DNA of 64,000 nucleotides from Inquilinus limosus (GTDB lineage Bacteria; Pseudomonadota; Alphaproteobacteria; DSM-16000; Inquilinaceae). Shown in pieces: positions 17,165-23,435 of this stretch; position 1 is the stretch's first letter, and each line of letters begins with the position of its first letter. The position numbers were made by a program, and so were the translations under genes. The stretch is taken from NCBI RefSeq assembly GCF_002195995.1, contig NZ_NHON01000003.1, positions 62,001-126,000 on the forward strand. Direction: 5' to 3'. The notes beneath the pieces were generated by a model, which ran no database searches, had not been told where the DNA came from, and saw nothing but the letters and a program-made list of their open reading frames with translations.

Positions 17165-17518
17165 ATGATAAAATCTATTTTATGTGTCGTGGCGGTTTCG
17201 ACCGCCGCTGTCCTATGTGCGCCGGCCTTTGCGGCCACCCCGGAGCAGTGCAAGAACCTTGCGGATGCGTACCTTCAGGCGTTGAAGTATCAGGGCAAGG
17301 GAATCGCGCAGGCCCAGGAGTTGCTGCGGCAGGAGTTGGTCGTGCTGGCCACCGTTGCCCGCCTGAAGATGCAGTATCCGGAGATCAAGGACGAGGATCT
17401 CGACAGCCTCCGGAATCTGGCGAAGGACATGAAGCAAACTGCCGGCGCTCTCACGCCCGAGGGCGACCCTGACATTCATCAGCGCGGTGCCCTTGCGATC
17501 CACGAGCTTTGCCCCTGA
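17165..17518 (+). CDS. Small exported protein, opposite-strand insertion in tail operon
   Basis: A 117-residue protein with a signal peptide (about 1-23, cleavage after APAFA) and a mostly helical mature part of about 94 residues. The mature part has two cysteines, one near each end (EQCKNL and HELCP), that could form a disulfide. GGGGGA lies upstream of the ATG. The gene runs against the tail operon and is followed by a strong hairpin, so it is an independent unit of the phage moron type. No family is recognised. A periplasmic role in the lysogen, such as superinfection exclusion, is possible but unproven. Confidence 0.6.
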   Translation: MIKSILCVVAVSTAAVLCAPAFAATPEQCKNLADAYLQALKYQGKGIAQAQELLRQELVVLATVARLKMQYPEIKDEDLDSLRNLAKDMKQTAGALTPEGDPDIHQRGALAIHELCP

Positions 17519-17554
17519 CACTGCCGCGGCGAGGCTCGCGGTGCAGAACAGAAG

Positions 17555-17583
17555 GGACGCCGGTGCCGGTCTCACCGGCGTCT
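17555..17583. terminator. Bidirectional terminator hairpin between moron and tail chaperone
   Basis: A perfect 10-bp stem (GACGCCGGTG with CACCGGCGTC, 17556-17582) closes a 7-base loop and is followed by TCTCTGTC on the plus strand. It lies between converging stops. It would end the moron transcript and could slow leftward transcription of the tail operon. Confidence 0.6.
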
Positions 17584-17611
17584 CTGTCATCTGACGCCGA
17601 GGATCGATCCC

Positions 17612-18225
17612 CTATCCGGTTACCAGGCCGACCTGCCGCGCCCGGGCTAGCATCTCGTCGAAAGCTTCGTCGGAAGGCGGAGCCACGGCCGCGGCGCCGG
17701 CCGGATCCACGATCCGGGCATAGGCACGGCCGGCGAGGAGGAACTCGGCCAGGCTCATCCGGCCGACGTCGAGCGGCGAGAGGCCGAGCGCGAAGGCTTG
17801 CCCGGTGAAGGCCGCGACGTCGATCCATCCGTCCCGTCGCCCGCCGCGGCCCCGGCTTTTCCCTCCGCCTCCTCCGCCGCCTCGGCGACGCCGAAATAGG
17901 CCGCCATCATGACCGCCTGCGCCGTCACCAGGGCGTTCGCCGGATCTCGCGGGTCGGCCAGCGGACGACCATCGATATAGGTGTCGACCAGCTCTCGCGC
18001 CCGTATCGCCGGCATCCCGCCGCCGATCAGGCCCAGGCGGATGGTCTCGACGATGTCGCTGATGCGCCAGCGCCGCTCGACCAGTAGGCGCTGGGCGATC
18101 TCGCCCAGCCCCGCATTGCACAGCCGCTGCAGCTCCTCGACCTGCTTCAGCTTCAGGGCGAAGAGATAGGTCCCGTCCGCCCATTTCAGCTCGATCTCGG
18201 CGGCGATGTTCGGCTGCGCCGTCAT
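17612..18225 (-). CDS. Tail assembly chaperone, -1 frameshift product (GT-like)
   Basis: Joined product of two frames: codons from 18225 to 17857 are read in the first frame (123 aa), then a -1 slip on GGGAAAA (17863-17857) continues to the stop at 17612, giving about 204 aa. The downstream part (GLSPLDVGRMSLAEFLLAGRAY) looks like the TAC/gp10.1 tail-chaperone module and has no good start codon of its own. This mirrors lambda gpG/gpGT, which load tail tube protein onto the tape measure. It is encoded between the tail tube and tape measure genes, exactly where such a pair is expected. Confidence 0.7.
17755..18225 (-). CDS. Tail assembly chaperone, unshifted product (G-like; GTA gp10-like)
   Basis: A 156-residue protein from the ATG at 18225, overlapping the tail tube stop; a GTG three bases earlier is an alternative. 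ELKWADGTYLFALKLKQVEELQ and the following helical part resemble the GTA gp10 tail chaperone family. The last ~33 residues after the slippery site are low-complexity (Ser/Arg/Pro) and look like an overrun rather than a folded domain. The main product therefore probably comes with a minority -1 product, as in lambda G/GT. Confidence 0.7.
   Translation of the reverse strand: MTAQPNIAAEIELKWADGTYLFALKLKQVEELQRLCNAGLGEIAQRLLVERRWRISDIVETIRLGLIGGGMPAIRARELVDTYIDGRPLADPRDPANALVTAQAVMMAAYFGVAEAAEEAEGKAGAAAGDGTDGSTSRPSPGKPSRSASRRSTSAG
17857..17863 (-). promoter_or_regulatory. Slippery heptamer GGGAAAA for -1 ribosomal frameshift
   Basis: On the minus strand the upstream frame reads GAG GGA AAA GCC, so the heptamer is G-GGA-AAA, an X-XXY-YYZ site one base different from lambda's GGGAAAG. 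The -1 frame downstream stays open for 81 codons and encodes the chaperone C-terminal module. GC-rich sequence follows that could fold and promote the slip. Confidence 0.7.
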
Positions 18226-18674
18226 CACGCCGCCGCCGTCCAGGCCGGCTTGCCGTTGAGGGTGATGGCGATCTGCACCGTCGCCCGCTGGCCGCGTTGG
18301 GCTGTGACCTGATAGTTCGTCAGGATCGCCGGTGCCTGATAGTAGCCGCCGAAATCGGCCGCGGTGACGTCATAGACCCAGCGGACGGTCTTCTCGGTGC
18401 CGCCGAAGGCCCAGTCCTCCCAGGTCTTGCGGGCGTTGCGGTCCAGCACGCCCTGGCCGCTCAGCGTCATCTGCAGCGCGGTGATGTCGGTGATCTTCCA
18501 GGCCGGATCGTCCGGGTTGTCACAGTCCGGGATGATGCTCTCATTGGTGTCGCTGGCGATGGTCATGCCCAGCTCGGTCAGGCCGCAGGGCGCGGCGAAG
18601 ACCTCGGTCGGGGCCGCCCCGTTGCCGAGCAGGATCATGACGTCGGAAAAACGGAAGGTCTTGGCCTGGGCCAT
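18225..18674 (-). CDS. Phage major tail tube protein
   Basis: A 149-residue protein. The ATG at 18674 was chosen for its GAGGAGAT ribosome site; an upstream in-frame ATG adds non-protein-like residues. The start MAQAKTFRFSDVMILLGN, a central SDTNESIIPDCDNPD block and a C-terminal beta-rich part ending in VQIAITLNGKPAWTA are typical of siphovirus tail tube subunits. These polymerise around the tape measure. The stop overlaps the chaperone gene start, so the two are coupled. Confidence 0.82.
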   Translation of the reverse strand: MAQAKTFRFSDVMILLGNGAAPTEVFAAPCGLTELGMTIASDTNESIIPDCDNPDDPAWKITDITALQMTLSGQGVLDRNARKTWEDWAFGGTEKTVRWVYDVTAADFGGYYQAPAILTNYQVTAQRGQRATVQIAITLNGKPAWTAAA

Positions 18675-18687
18675 CGGGATCTCCTCG

Positions 18688-18738
18688 AACGAGAAAGCCC
18701 CGCGCGACGGCGGGACCGGGCGTGCCGCGAACGGCACG
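18688..18738 (-). promoter_or_regulatory. Leader hairpins before tail tube gene
   Basis: CGTGCCG-CGAA-CGGCACG (18721-18738) is a tetraloop hairpin. A second GC hairpin around 18693-18708 is followed on the minus strand by CTTTCTCGTTCGAGGAGA. The second closely matches the leader at 3000-3029. They probably act as partial terminators or mRNA ends that raise tube protein output. Confidence 0.4.
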
Positions 18739-18755
18739 GGATGACGGAACGGCGC

Positions 18756-19169
18756 CTATACCGCCGCGATGCTCTCGAACTCGATCACGCCGTGGGTCAC
18801 GCCCTGTTCGGCAGGATCGTCGAGCAGACGGGACTGCCGCCATTGCAGCGACACCAGCGAGCCTTCGGGAATTGCGGGATCGGCTTCGTCCAGCGCCGCG
18901 ACCACCGCGGCCGCCAGCAGCTCTGCCGAGGCGCGGCCGTAGTCCTTGGTGAAGGCGTCGACCTGCAGCCGGACCAGGCTGCCTTGCACCGCGCCCGTGG
19001 CCTCCCAGGGCGACGCGATCGCGGTGGTGCAGCGCAGGAAGGGATAGGCCGGCGCGGCCGGGACGTAGTCGTAGATCCGGGTGCCGACCAGGGCCACCAC
19101 GCCGGGATCGGCCAGCAGCGCCGCGACCACCGCGCGGCGCAGTTGGCCGGACAGGTCACGACCGCTCAT
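18756..19169 (-). CDS. DUF3168 family tail terminator/completion protein
   Basis: A 137-residue protein with the DUF3168 pattern: LRRAVVAALLADPGVVALVGTRIYDYVP at the start, a central YPFLRC strand and a C-terminal LVSLQWRQSRLLDDP followed by a conserved strand. This family includes the tail terminator that caps the tail tube and joins it to the head. It starts 14 bases before the upstream 57-codon gene ends. Confidence 0.85.
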   Translation of the reverse strand: MSGRDLSGQLRRAVVAALLADPGVVALVGTRIYDYVPAAPAYPFLRCTTAIASPWEATGAVQGSLVRLQVDAFTKDYGRASAELLAAAVVAALDEADPAIPEGSLVSLQWRQSRLLDDPAEQGVTHGVIEFESIAAV

Positions 19170-19329
19170 GTTCGACCCCAGGCTTGGACACCCGCCGGCC
19201 GACGCCAGCGGCCTCTGCGGCCACGGCCGCGGCGGTCGGGACCAGTAGCGTCGCTCCCTCCCTGTAGGCCAGGGTCAGGCGTCGCGATGGCCGGTAATCG
19301 AAATCGGCGGTAAAATGGATCCAGGGCAT
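19156..19329 (-). CDS. Short phage head-tail region protein (57 aa)
   Basis: Fifty-eight codons including the stop, with GGAGAG five bases before the ATG. The product begins MPWIHFTADFDYRP and continues RRLTLAYREGATLLVP. This follows the pattern of a small conserved protein (a short strand pair after FTADFD, then an Ala-rich helix) found between gp10-like and tail terminator genes in many siphoviral clusters. The other frame (19166-19366) is basic and lacks a ribosome site. The function is unknown. Confidence 0.7.
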   Translation of the reverse strand: MPWIHFTADFDYRPSRRLTLAYREGATLLVPTAAAVAAEAAGVGRRVSKPGVEHERS

Positions 19330-19362
19330 CTAGTCTCTCCATGAGAGCGCGGGCGCCGGGCG

Positions 19363-19770
19363 TCATTTTTTTGCGAGGCCGCGGCGGACGGCCTGGCGGA
19401 GCAGCTCGACCGCCTTGTCCCGCGTCTTGGCGACGGCCGGCCGCAGATAGGGGCGCGCTGCCACTCGCGAAGTGCCGTATTCGAGATCACGGGCATAGGG
19501 CGCGGTCGAGATCACATGGACCTCCAACTCTCCGCGGCGCTCGATACCGATGCCGCGATGCAACAGGTCGGTGTCGGCCTTCGGCGACTCCCCCGGCAGA
19601 GACGGGATGTGGCCCGGTCCGCTCTTCCAGTCGGCGGTGATGCTGGCCAAGGCCTCTGCCGTGACCAGCCCAGCCGCGGTGACCAGCGCCTGGTCAGCCT
19701 CCTCACGGACGGCCGCGCCGGCCCGCTTGAGGCGTGCGAGCTGGCGATCGACACCGGTGACGCGGGCCAT
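19363..19770 (-). CDS. HK97 gp10-like head-tail joining protein
   Basis: A 135-residue protein with the HK97-gp10 family pattern: an N-terminal helix, a central HRGIGIERRG strand, then YARDLEYGTSRVAARPYLRPAVAKTRDKA, the conserved [YF]xxxxExGTxxxxxRPFLRPA motif. It acts at the head-tail interface or in tail completion. Its start overlaps the upstream connector stop by one base. Confidence 0.85.
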   Translation of the reverse strand: MARVTGVDRQLARLKRAGAAVREEADQALVTAAGLVTAEALASITADWKSGPGHIPSLPGESPKADTDLLHRGIGIERRGELEVHVISTAPYARDLEYGTSRVAARPYLRPAVAKTRDKAVELLRQAVRRGLAKK

Positions 19771-20120
19771 CAGGCCGGCATCCCGGTCAGGATCCAGGCG
19801 GCGCCGGCCGGGTCGCGCTCGACCGCGCTGATCCGCCAGCGGCCGCCGGCCAGGGTGATCTCGTCATCCGGCGTCGGCTCCGCGGCGACGCCGGCCTGCA
19901 GCACGATCAGGCGGGCCGCCCGGTCGGGAATGCCCCAATCGGCCCGCTGCCTGTCGCCGATCTCGTCGCGGTGGCCCTTGACCGGGACATCGGCGAAGAC
20001 GGGCGGCAGGATCACCCCGCCCCCCGCATCCTTCGCGGCGACATGCAGCATGCCGTCGAGCAGCAACGGCCCAAGGGCGGCGCCGAACGCCGCCCGGAGA
20101 GATCCGTCGAGCAGGGACAT
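19770..20120 (-). CDS. Head closure/head-tail adaptor-like protein
   Basis: A 116-residue beta-rich protein. By order (connector, this gene, gp10-like gene) it is the head closure protein. A C-terminal segment (ITLAGGRWRISAVERDPAG) fits the small beta-barrel of SPP1 gp16/HK97 gp7-like stoppers. The identity rests mainly on position; sequence support is modest. Confidence 0.6.
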   Translation of the reverse strand: MSLLDGSLRAAFGAALGPLLLDGMLHVAAKDAGGGVILPPVFADVPVKGHRDEIGDRQRADWGIPDRAARLIVLQAGVAAEPTPDDEITLAGGRWRISAVERDPAGAAWILTGMPA

Positions 20121-20122
20121 GG

Positions 20123-20494
20123 CTAGACCACCGTCACGGCCGGAACGTTGCGCTGCAGCAGTTCGAGGAAGCGGCGGCCATAGCTGGTCGAGCCTAGCGC
20201 GCCCGGCTCCGCTTCCGCGGAGTGGGGCCGCTCCAGCTCCAGCGCGCCGCTGCGCATCCGGCTGAAGCCGCCGGCAGCGAACGCCGCGGCCTCTGCGCCG
20301 CTGCCCTGCCCGTCCAGGGTCAGGATATGGGCGGCGAGCAGCAGCCGGCCGAGCCGGGCATCGGGCACGCTGGTCCAGTCGGCGCCGGCCAGCAGCGCCG
20401 CCTCGTCCAACGCCGTCTGGACCGTCGCGTCGGCAACCGCGGCGAAGCCCGGGAACCGGGTCTTGAGATCGGCGGGGGTGAGCCCGTCCATCAT
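20123..20494 (-). CDS. DUF4054 family head-tail connector protein
   Basis: A 123-residue protein. LKTRFPGFAAVADATVQTALDEAALLAG, then a helix LLLAAHILTLDG and the C-terminal SMAY-like block GSTSYGRRFLELLQRN, match DUF4054 adaptors that extend the portal ring. It overlaps the upstream small gene by four bases (ATGA). Confidence 0.82.
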   Translation of the reverse strand: MMDGLTPADLKTRFPGFAAVADATVQTALDEAALLAGADWTSVPDARLGRLLLAAHILTLDGQGSGAEAAAFAAGGFSRMRSGALELERPHSAEAEPGALGSTSYGRRFLELLQRNVPAVTVV

Positions 20495-20709
20495 CGGCCT
20501 CCCCGCCCCGGCCGCCGGGCCCGTACCGCCTTCTCCTCGCCGGCGGGCGGGTCGGTCACGGCCAGCAGCCCGGCCTCGGCCTGCTGCCGGACGCTCTCCG
20601 CCTCGGCCTCGCTGAGGTCGAGCTCGACGGTCTCGCCGGGTTCGACCAGCCGCGCCCGGCCGCGCGCGTAGAGGAAGCGCGGGCCGGGCGAGATGTTGGC
20701 GATGCGCAT
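20491..20709 (-). CDS. Small phage protein of unknown function
   Basis: A 72-residue protein with a beta-like N-terminal half (IANISPGPRFLYARGRARLVEPGETVELDLSEAE) and a basic C-terminal tail. It lies between the capsid and connector genes on the same strand and overlaps the next gene. No family was recognised; size and place suggest a minor head protein. Confidence 0.6.
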   Translation of the reverse strand: MRIANISPGPRFLYARGRARLVEPGETVELDLSEAEAESVRQQAEAGLLAVTDPPAGEEKAVRARRPGRGGR

Positions 20710-20725
20710 GGCCGCTCTCCTCTGA

Positions 20726-21679
20726 TTAGATGCCGTCGCCGTAGCGGAACGCCTTCGGCCGCCGGATCTCGACCCCGCCGGTTCGGAAGATGCCGGGGAC
20801 GTCGAACACCAGCGGGCCGGACTGCCACGGCGCCTGGAAGCGATGCGGCATCGGCAGGTGCAGCTTCACCACCTGCGGGTCGCGGCGATAGGCGACCATG
20901 CGGGCGGTGTTGCCGGCACCCGCCGTCTCCAGCCCGCGCACGGCCCGGATGGTCAGCGGCGCGCCGGTGATGGCGGTGTAGGTGTTGTTGCGGCGCAGAT
21001 GCTCGAGGATGGTGACGTCGCTGGTGGCGGTGCGGGCGATGGTGGCGATGGCGTCGAACCGCGCCACCGGCAGCAGCAGCGTGTCCGCCATCTCGACCGT
21101 CAGCGACCCGGTGTAGACGCCGGTCAGCAGCGCGTTGATGTCGCGCAGGATCTGGTCCGGCGTCTTGGCCGACCAGGCGGTGGACGCGCCGGTGCCGTCA
21201 TTGGCGACCAGGCCGGCGGTGACGTTCGGATCGTTGATCAGCCCGGTCCAGCCCTTGGCGGTGCCGCTGGGCGGCACGCCGCGCAGGGCGACGCCGTCCA
21301 TGAACTCCTCATAGGCGCGCACCGCCGCGGCAGCGCGGTCGGCCGACAGATTCAGGCCCGGCACCAGCATGGCCTGGCCCAATTCCTCTGCGGTATAGCG
21401 ATATCCCACGGCCGCCATCTCGACCGGGTGCTGATGCTCGCTGCGCTCGACATCCGCCAGCGGCATGTCCTTGCCGAAGTGGTTGAACCAGTCGGCCTGG
21501 CCGAGCTTGTCGGTGGAGAAGAAGGTGACGCTCTTGGCCCAGGGATTGGCCGAGGTGTCGACCGGCACCAGGGCCGGGTACTGGATGTCGGGATACTGGA
21601 TCTCGTAGGCCTGGGCCTCGATGGCGGCGGTCTGGGACACCAGGAAGCCCAGCGCCTGCTGGGCGTCGAATGCGAACAT
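20726..21679 (-). CDS. DUF2184 family major capsid protein
   Basis: A 317-residue protein from the ATG at 21679, which has AAGGAG upstream. The N-terminal QTAAIEAQAYEIQYPDIQYPALVPVD, the central NDPNVTAGLVANDGTGASTAWSAKT and the MADTLLLPVARFDAIAT segments match DUF2184 capsid proteins with the HK97 fold. The neighbours are a cement protein (upstream) and connectors (downstream). No N-terminal pro-region is seen, so scaffold function probably resides in the DUF2213 protein. Confidence 0.85.
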   Translation of the reverse strand: MFAFDAQQALGFLVSQTAAIEAQAYEIQYPDIQYPALVPVDTSANPWAKSVTFFSTDKLGQADWFNHFGKDMPLADVERSEHQHPVEMAAVGYRYTAEELGQAMLVPGLNLSADRAAAAVRAYEEFMDGVALRGVPPSGTAKGWTGLINDPNVTAGLVANDGTGASTAWSAKTPDQILRDINALLTGVYTGSLTVEMADTLLLPVARFDAIATIARTATSDVTILEHLRRNNTYTAITGAPLTIRAVRGLETAGAGNTARMVAYRRDPQVVKLHLPMPHRFQAPWQSGPLVFDVPGIFRTGGVEIRRPKAFRYGDGI

Positions 21680-21713
21680 GGAAGGCTCCTTCGAAGGGGC
21701 TGGGCGGTGGGGA

Positions 21714-22187
21714 TCAGGCGGAGGGCAGTGCGCCGCCCAGCCGCAGGATGGCGAGGCCGCCATTGGCGGCGCCGGTCATCCAGCGGGCGCCGGCGATGGC
21801 GAAATGGGTGGCATCGGCCGGCAGGCTGGACAGGATGCCGGTCGCGGCGTCGAACACGACGTTGTCGCCCGGGGCCACCGCGCCGCCGGTCGCGACCCAG
21901 ATGTCGCCCTCGGTCAGCACGGCGATGCCGGCACCCTGCGGGTAGGTGTCGCCATCGGACGGGTCGAGCACGACGTCCCGGATCGAGACGCCGACGAAGC
22001 CCGTGGCGGCCGCGGCGCCCAGCACCGCGCCCTTGGCGCCGGCGCCCTGGCCGACGGCGAGGCCGAAGCCGATGCCGGAAGCGGTCTCGACGATGCGGGT
22101 GTCGGCATCGGCATTGGTCAGGTTGGCGACCATGCCGGCGACCGCCGGGCGGATGGTCTCGCTGTAGCTGTTCTGCGCGACGGCCAT
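21714..22187 (-). CDS. Structural cement/head decoration protein (gp24/DUF2190-like)
   Basis: A 157-residue Gly/Ala-rich beta protein beginning AVAQNSYSETIRPAVAGMVAN, with repeats of short strands and a GDNVVFDAATG segment. This is typical of cement proteins that stabilise expanded capsids. AAGGAGAGA precedes the ATG. It is transcribed just before the capsid gene. Confidence 0.75.
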   Translation of the reverse strand: MAVAQNSYSETIRPAVAGMVANLTNADADTRIVETASGIGFGLAVGQGAGAKGAVLGAAAATGFVGVSIRDVVLDPSDGDTYPQGAGIAVLTEGDIWVATGGAVAPGDNVVFDAATGILSSLPADATHFAIAGARWMTGAANGGLAILRLGGALPSA

Positions 22188-22222
22188 GTCCGTCTCTCCT
22201 TTTATCAGTGGCAGGCGGCGGT

Positions 22223-23236
22223 TCAGGCCGCGGTGGAACCGGTGGAGGTCGTGGTCCGCCAGGCCTGGGTCAGGCGGGTGTCGCGCCGGCGCAGCGCCTC
22301 GCCCCGGGCATCGCCCGGCACCGGACGGGTGGCCAGGGCCTGGCGCAGCGGGTCGGGCCGTCCGGCCGGGGTGGCGGCAGCCAGCACCCGGAAGGCGCCC
22401 TCCACCGCGGCGTCGCTCATCTCGCGGGCGGCGGCGTCGCCGATCCGGGCGGCCACGGCGGCCCGGCGGATTCCGGCCTCGCCGAGGGTGTCGACCGCCA
22501 GCGCCTCGCCGCCGATCCGCCGGGCCTCGGCCACCAGGCGGGCCCGGGCGGCCACCGCCTCGTCCAGCCGGGCCGGGGTCAGCTCGGCATCGCGCAGCCG
22601 GGCGGTCAGGGCGGCGATCTCGCCATCCTTGGCCTCGAGCGCCGTCCGCAGCGCCGCGACCTCGTCGGCCGGGGTTGCGGCGGGCGCGGCAGGCGGCACA
22701 ACATTCCAGGCATCGCCGATGCGGCAGGCCGGGCCGGCGCGGGCGGCGTCGACCACGGCCAGGTGGTTGGCGCGGATCCGGCGCTGCACGGCGTCGTAAG
22801 GCTCACCCGCCGGCGTGGTGCCGGCGGTCCAGTCGATCTCGGCGGTGTAGCCGACGCTGAGCTGGCGCTTGCCGGCGGTGACGGCGTCGATCGCGGCGCG
22901 GTCCATCAGCACCAGCGGCACGCGGACATAGTCGCCGTCCCGCGCCACCTCGCCGCCGACCTGGCCGACGCTGAGCGCCTTCCAGTTGGCGGAGGTCACG
23001 GCCTCGGCCGGATGATCGAGGGTCACCGGCCGGTGGGCCATCGACGCCAGCGCGTCGGCGGCGAATACCTCCTCCTCCGGCCGCCAGACCCTGACGGCGG
23101 CGAGGTCGGTGCGCCCCATCTCGGCGCCGCTATAGGTCTGGATGCCGGTGCGGGAGATGCGGGCGGCCGCGACCAGATAGCCGTCCTGCGTGGTGCGCCG
23201 GTCGCCGACCAGCGTCACCATGTCGGTGATGAGCAT
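22223..23236 (-). CDS. DUF2213 prohead protease with scaffold-like C-terminus
   Basis: A 337-residue protein from the ATG at 23236 (AAGGAGATC upstream). The N-terminal two thirds carry the DUF2213 pattern, including LASMAHRPVTLDHPAEAVTSANW with its likely catalytic His and a KRQLSVGYTAEID strand with a Ser. From about residue 200 a long Ala/Arg-rich coiled coil (DEVAALRTALEAKDGEIAALTARL) resembles a scaffold domain. Such fused protease-scaffolds mature the capsid. The upstream 200 bases contain a REP-like palindrome. Confidence 0.82.
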   Translation of the reverse strand: MLITDMVTLVGDRRTTQDGYLVAAARISRTGIQTYSGAEMGRTDLAAVRVWRPEEEVFAADALASMAHRPVTLDHPAEAVTSANWKALSVGQVGGEVARDGDYVRVPLVLMDRAAIDAVTAGKRQLSVGYTAEIDWTAGTTPAGEPYDAVQRRIRANHLAVVDAARAGPACRIGDAWNVVPPAAPAATPADEVAALRTALEAKDGEIAALTARLRDAELTPARLDEAVAARARLVAEARRIGGEALAVDTLGEAGIRRAAVAARIGDAAAREMSDAAVEGAFRVLAAATPAGRPDPLRQALATRPVPGDARGEALRRRDTRLTQAWRTTTSTGSTAA

Positions 23237-23291
23237 GGGATCTCCTTGGATTGGGGGGCGGTGCCGTCGCAAGTCGACCGCCAATAACGAA

Positions 23292-23364
23292 CCGTCATCC
23301 CCGTGACAGCGGGGATCTCGTCACGATCGATCTCAAGGAGATCCCGCGTGTGCGGGAATGACGG
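23292..23364. repeat. REP-like palindromic element
   Basis: Two inverted related units: CCGTCATCCCCGTGACAGCG with GGGATCTC at the left, and GAGATCCCGC with GTGCGGGAATGACGG at the right. This CCGTCAT-CCC...GGG-ATGACGG form is usual for bacterial intergenic palindromes, rarely for phage DNA. It lies between the tailspike-like and protease genes, inside the leftward transcript. Nothing else is seen in the rest of the 23237-23435 gap. Confidence 0.7.
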
Positions 23365-23435
23365 CAAAGAGGCGAGGTTGGGTTCGCTTTCGACAAGCCC
23401 AACCTGCTCATGTGGAAGCCGGCTTCAGGAGCGGA

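Noticed and set aside
19166-19366. 66-codon minus-strand ORF between gp10-like and DUF3168 genes
   Set aside because: It is very basic and lacks a ribosome site; the overlapping 57-codon frame at 19156-19329 fits better.
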